A DNA stretch of 64,000 nt, from the NCBI GenBank assembly GCA_004298155.1, contig SCRD01000003.1, forward strand, positions 1 through 64,000, written 5' to 3'. This document shows, in pieces, positions 62,191-64,000 of this stretch (position 1 is the stretch's first letter; the number at the start of each line of letters is the position of its first letter). Under the pieces are notes generated by a model, which saw nothing but the letters and a program-made list of their open reading frames with translations, had not been told where the DNA came from and searched no databases. This DNA is from Acidobacteriota bacterium (lineage in GTDB: Bacteria; Acidobacteriota; Terriglobia; UBA7540). The position numbers and the translations under genes were made by a program.

Positions 62191-63744
62191 ATGGGAAAGA
62201 GGCGTTCCGGAGCCTCCGCCTGTAATCTGCGGTTTTGGATCACGCTGCTTTTTCTTCCGCTCACTTGCTTATTCGCTCTTTCCGGAATAGGCCTTGCTCA
62301 AGAGGGACTTAAGCTCGCCTATGAAAAGGCCCAGCAGCTCTTTGACCGAGGCGACCACGCCCAGGCCGCAACTGCTTTCCGTATCCTTTTAGCTCAAACT
62401 TACCGGGCTCGCGCCGGGATTTTCCAAGCCGAGGGGTTGTGGAAGGAAGCCGCAGACGATCTTACTGCGGCGTTGGGCCTGGGCACTGGCCTCGATACGA
62501 CCCGTTTTGATCTGGCGTACGTTGACTTTTGCCTTCAGCGTTACGGCGAAGCAGCTTCATTGCTTGAGCAACTGGCGCGATCATCTCCAGATGATCCCCG
62601 CATCCACGCGTTGCTGGGCAAGGCCTATTTCTCCCTAAAAAAGAATGGAGCCGCGCACCGCGAGTTGCAGATCGCGTCGCGATTGGATCCGGGTGATCAC
62701 TCTACGGCTAACGCGCTAACGCCTGCGCCGCCTGCTCCGCTTACCGAGACGCAAAAAAAGCTTTTAAGCATCTATGGCCAGGTCCTGGTGAACGGGCATA
62801 ACTATCTGGCCCGAATAGCCGTCAGCGAAGGGAAGTTTGGCGAAGCAGCCCAGCAGTTTGCACAAGTTGGGAAGCTGCAGCCAGACTACCCTGAAGTTGA
62901 TTACAGGCAGGGCCTGGCTCTGTTTAAGGCGGACCAGTTTGCGCAAGCCGAGAAGCCACTGGAAAATGCATTGGCCCGAAACCCCATCGACGCACCAACC
63001 CAAAAATATCTTGGACTTACGTACTTCGAACTGGGGAAATATGACGATGCTATCAAACTGCTTCGGCAGGCTCGGAGTTCTTTAGTAGACGATCCTGAAG
63101 TTCTGCTGGCATTGGGGGGTGCGCTGGCGCGTACCCATCACGATCAGGATGCCCAGCAGGTTTTTGCGGACCTGATGAAATCGCATCCAGACTCTGCAGG
63201 AGTTCATATTCTACTGGGGAAAGCATACGCAGCCCAGGGTCAGATGCCGCAAGCGGAGCAGGAATTCCGTCGGGCGTTGGAACTCAGTCCTGAAGCGCCT
63301 ACGGCTCATCTCTACCTGGGGTTATTAAAAATGCAGGAGGGACAAATGGGGGAGGCCGGTAAAGAGTTCAAGTCTGAACTCCAGGTCAATCCGGCTGATG
63401 TCGAAGCACGATACAATCTTGCCTTCGTGCTGCTGAAACAACAAAAGGCGGCGGAAGCAGTCCCTCTGCTTCGGCAAGTAATTCGTGAAAAGCCCGCGTA
63501 TGCGGAGGCCCACTACAGCCTGGGCAAAACCCTTTTAGAGCAAGGTGACACTGAAGAAGCCATTTCAGAGCTCAGAAAGGCTGTCCAGCTAGATCCCCAG
63601 AAGGCATATTCGCATTACCAGCTAGGCCGGGCTTATATGCTTGTGGGGCAACGAGGAGAGGCCCAAAAGGAATTTGAACTTACTCGAAATCTAAAGGACC
63701 AGCAATTGAAATTTCAAAATACTCAACCTGGCAAGACCCCGTGA
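62191..63744 (+). CDS. Secreted or periplasmic TPR-repeat protein
   Basis: 517 residues from the ATG at 62191, chosen because the signal peptide MGKRRSGASACNLRFWITLL then begins directly; in-frame ATGs at 62143 and 62158 are alternatives. After the signal come about ten TPR units (GLKLAYEKAQQLFDRGDHAQ; YPEVDYRQGLALFKADQFAQ; PTAHLYLGLLKMQEGQMGEA; AHYSLGKTLLEQGDTEEAIS). TPR units mediate protein contacts. It lies between an Oar-like receptor and an ASPIC/UnbV-like gene, and its stop overlaps a possible GTG of that gene, so the proteins probably act together. Confidence 0.85.
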   Translation: MGKRRSGASACNLRFWITLLFLPLTCLFALSGIGLAQEGLKLAYEKAQQLFDRGDHAQAATAFRILLAQTYRARAGIFQAEGLWKEAADDLTAALGLGTGLDTTRFDLAYVDFCLQRYGEAASLLEQLARSSPDDPRIHALLGKAYFSLKKNGAAHRELQIASRLDPGDHSTANALTPAPPAPLTETQKKLLSIYGQVLVNGHNYLARIAVSEGKFGEAAQQFAQVGKLQPDYPEVDYRQGLALFKADQFAQAEKPLENALARNPIDAPTQKYLGLTYFELGKYDDAIKLLRQARSSLVDDPEVLLALGGALARTHHDQDAQQVFADLMKSHPDSAGVHILLGKAYAAQGQMPQAEQEFRRALELSPEAPTAHLYLGLLKMQEGQMGEAGKEFKSELQVNPADVEARYNLAFVLLKQQKAAEAVPLLRQVIREKPAYAEAHYSLGKTLLEQGDTEEAISELRKAVQLDPQKAYSHYQLGRAYMLVGQRGEAQKEFELTRNLKDQQLKFQNTQPGKTP

Positions 63745-63773
63745 CCAGAGAACAGAACGAAGGCTGGGATCAG

Positions 63774-64000
63774 ATGCGTCTCGGCCCGGCCAGAATGCAA
63801 AACTTATCGCGTCGACAAATCCTTAAGAATCTCTCTTTCCTGGCCATGGGTGCGTTGCCAATTCCTCTCATTGCGGCAGGATTTGAACGGCCCGATCCTT
63901 CCGTTCAATTCACGGACATTACTGATTCGGCAGGAATCACCTTCCAGCATATTTCTGCGCCTGAAAAGAAATATATCGTGGAGTCTATGAGTGGCGGCGT
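63774..64000 (+). CDS. ASPIC/UnbV (CRTAC1)-like secreted protein, N-terminal part
   Basis: 76 codons to the window edge. A Tat-like signal (LSRRQILKNLSFLAMGALPI) is followed by VQFTDITDSAGITFQHISAP, the start typical of ASPIC/UnbV and FG-GAP (VCBS) proteins of Acidobacteriota and Bacteroidota. A GTG at 63741 overlapping the TPR stop, or an ATG at 63795, are alternative starts. The C-terminus lies outside the window. Confidence 0.7.
   Translation, partial: MRLGPARMQNLSRRQILKNLSFLAMGALPIPLIAAGFERPDPSVQFTDITDSAGITFQHISAPEKKYIVESMSGG

Noticed and set aside
1-64000. tRNA or rRNA genes
   Set aside because: No cloverleaf with a T-loop consensus and no rRNA-like stretch was noticed in the intergenic regions. 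This was an eye scan; a covariance-model search would settle it.

Overview
The window looks like a chromosome segment of an Acidobacteriota bacterium. The reasons are two very large Oar-like TonB-dependent receptors that start with a carboxypeptidase-regulatory (CarboxypepD_reg) domain, a TPR gene followed by an ASPIC/UnbV (CRTAC1)-type secreted protein, many c-type cytochrome and beta-barrel genes, and fairly GC-rich coding sequence. This is inferred from gene families; no rRNA or tRNA gene was seen that could confirm it.

Layout. 1-4.9 kb: the start of a TonB-like gene (minus), a membrane protein with a C-terminal zinc finger, and an Oar-like receptor. 5.1-8.3 kb: a minus-strand three-gene cassette of a family-B DNA polymerase, a small protein and a RecA-like ATPase. 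8.9-11.0 kb: a LuxR-type response regulator and a sigma-54 activator. 11.3-15.3 kb: an accessory island with an IS110-type transposase, three same-orientation copies of a 167-169 bp palindromic element, and between them two ~1.1 kb gene cassettes that look like displaced polymorphic-toxin tips and partner genes; one copy cuts an NmrA-like gene. 15.3-16.4 kb: a TetR repressor and a target gene carrying the same 18-bp palindromic operator. 17.1-20.7 kb: a beta-helix protein, arsR-arsM and a diheme cytochrome c lipoprotein.

20.8-38.7 kb is almost entirely minus strand: a cupredoxin and a coiled-coil outer-membrane barrel, then a tightly packed, often 4-bp-overlapping series. In transcription order (from 38.65 kb down) it runs cytochrome c/beta-barrel fusion, O-antigen-ligase-like membrane protein, four B12-type radical SAM enzymes (two tandem paralogue pairs), two methyltransferases, a fifth B12-type radical SAM enzyme, a third methyltransferase, an amidohydrolase and a SPASM radical SAM enzyme. 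It reads as a biosynthetic operon with an unknown product and is the strongest candidate here for an undescribed pathway.

38.9-53.0 kb (plus strand): an OmpR-type two-component system followed by an exopolysaccharide operon (tandem HprK-like P-loop protein, nucleotidyltransferase-like protein, WcaJ-type initiating transferase, Wzz-like protein, Wzx flippase, O-antigen ligase-like protein, two GT4 glycosyltransferases). 53.5-56.7 kb: pgi and zwf, which set glucose-6-phosphate flux. 56.7-57.1 kb: a two-gene unit of a Cys-rich secreted protein and a 27-residue membrane peptide. 57.4-64 kb: a Tat-exported sugar-isomerase-like TIM barrel, a second Oar-like receptor, a TPR protein and the start of an ASPIC/UnbV-like gene, plausibly a nutrient (glycan) uptake locus.
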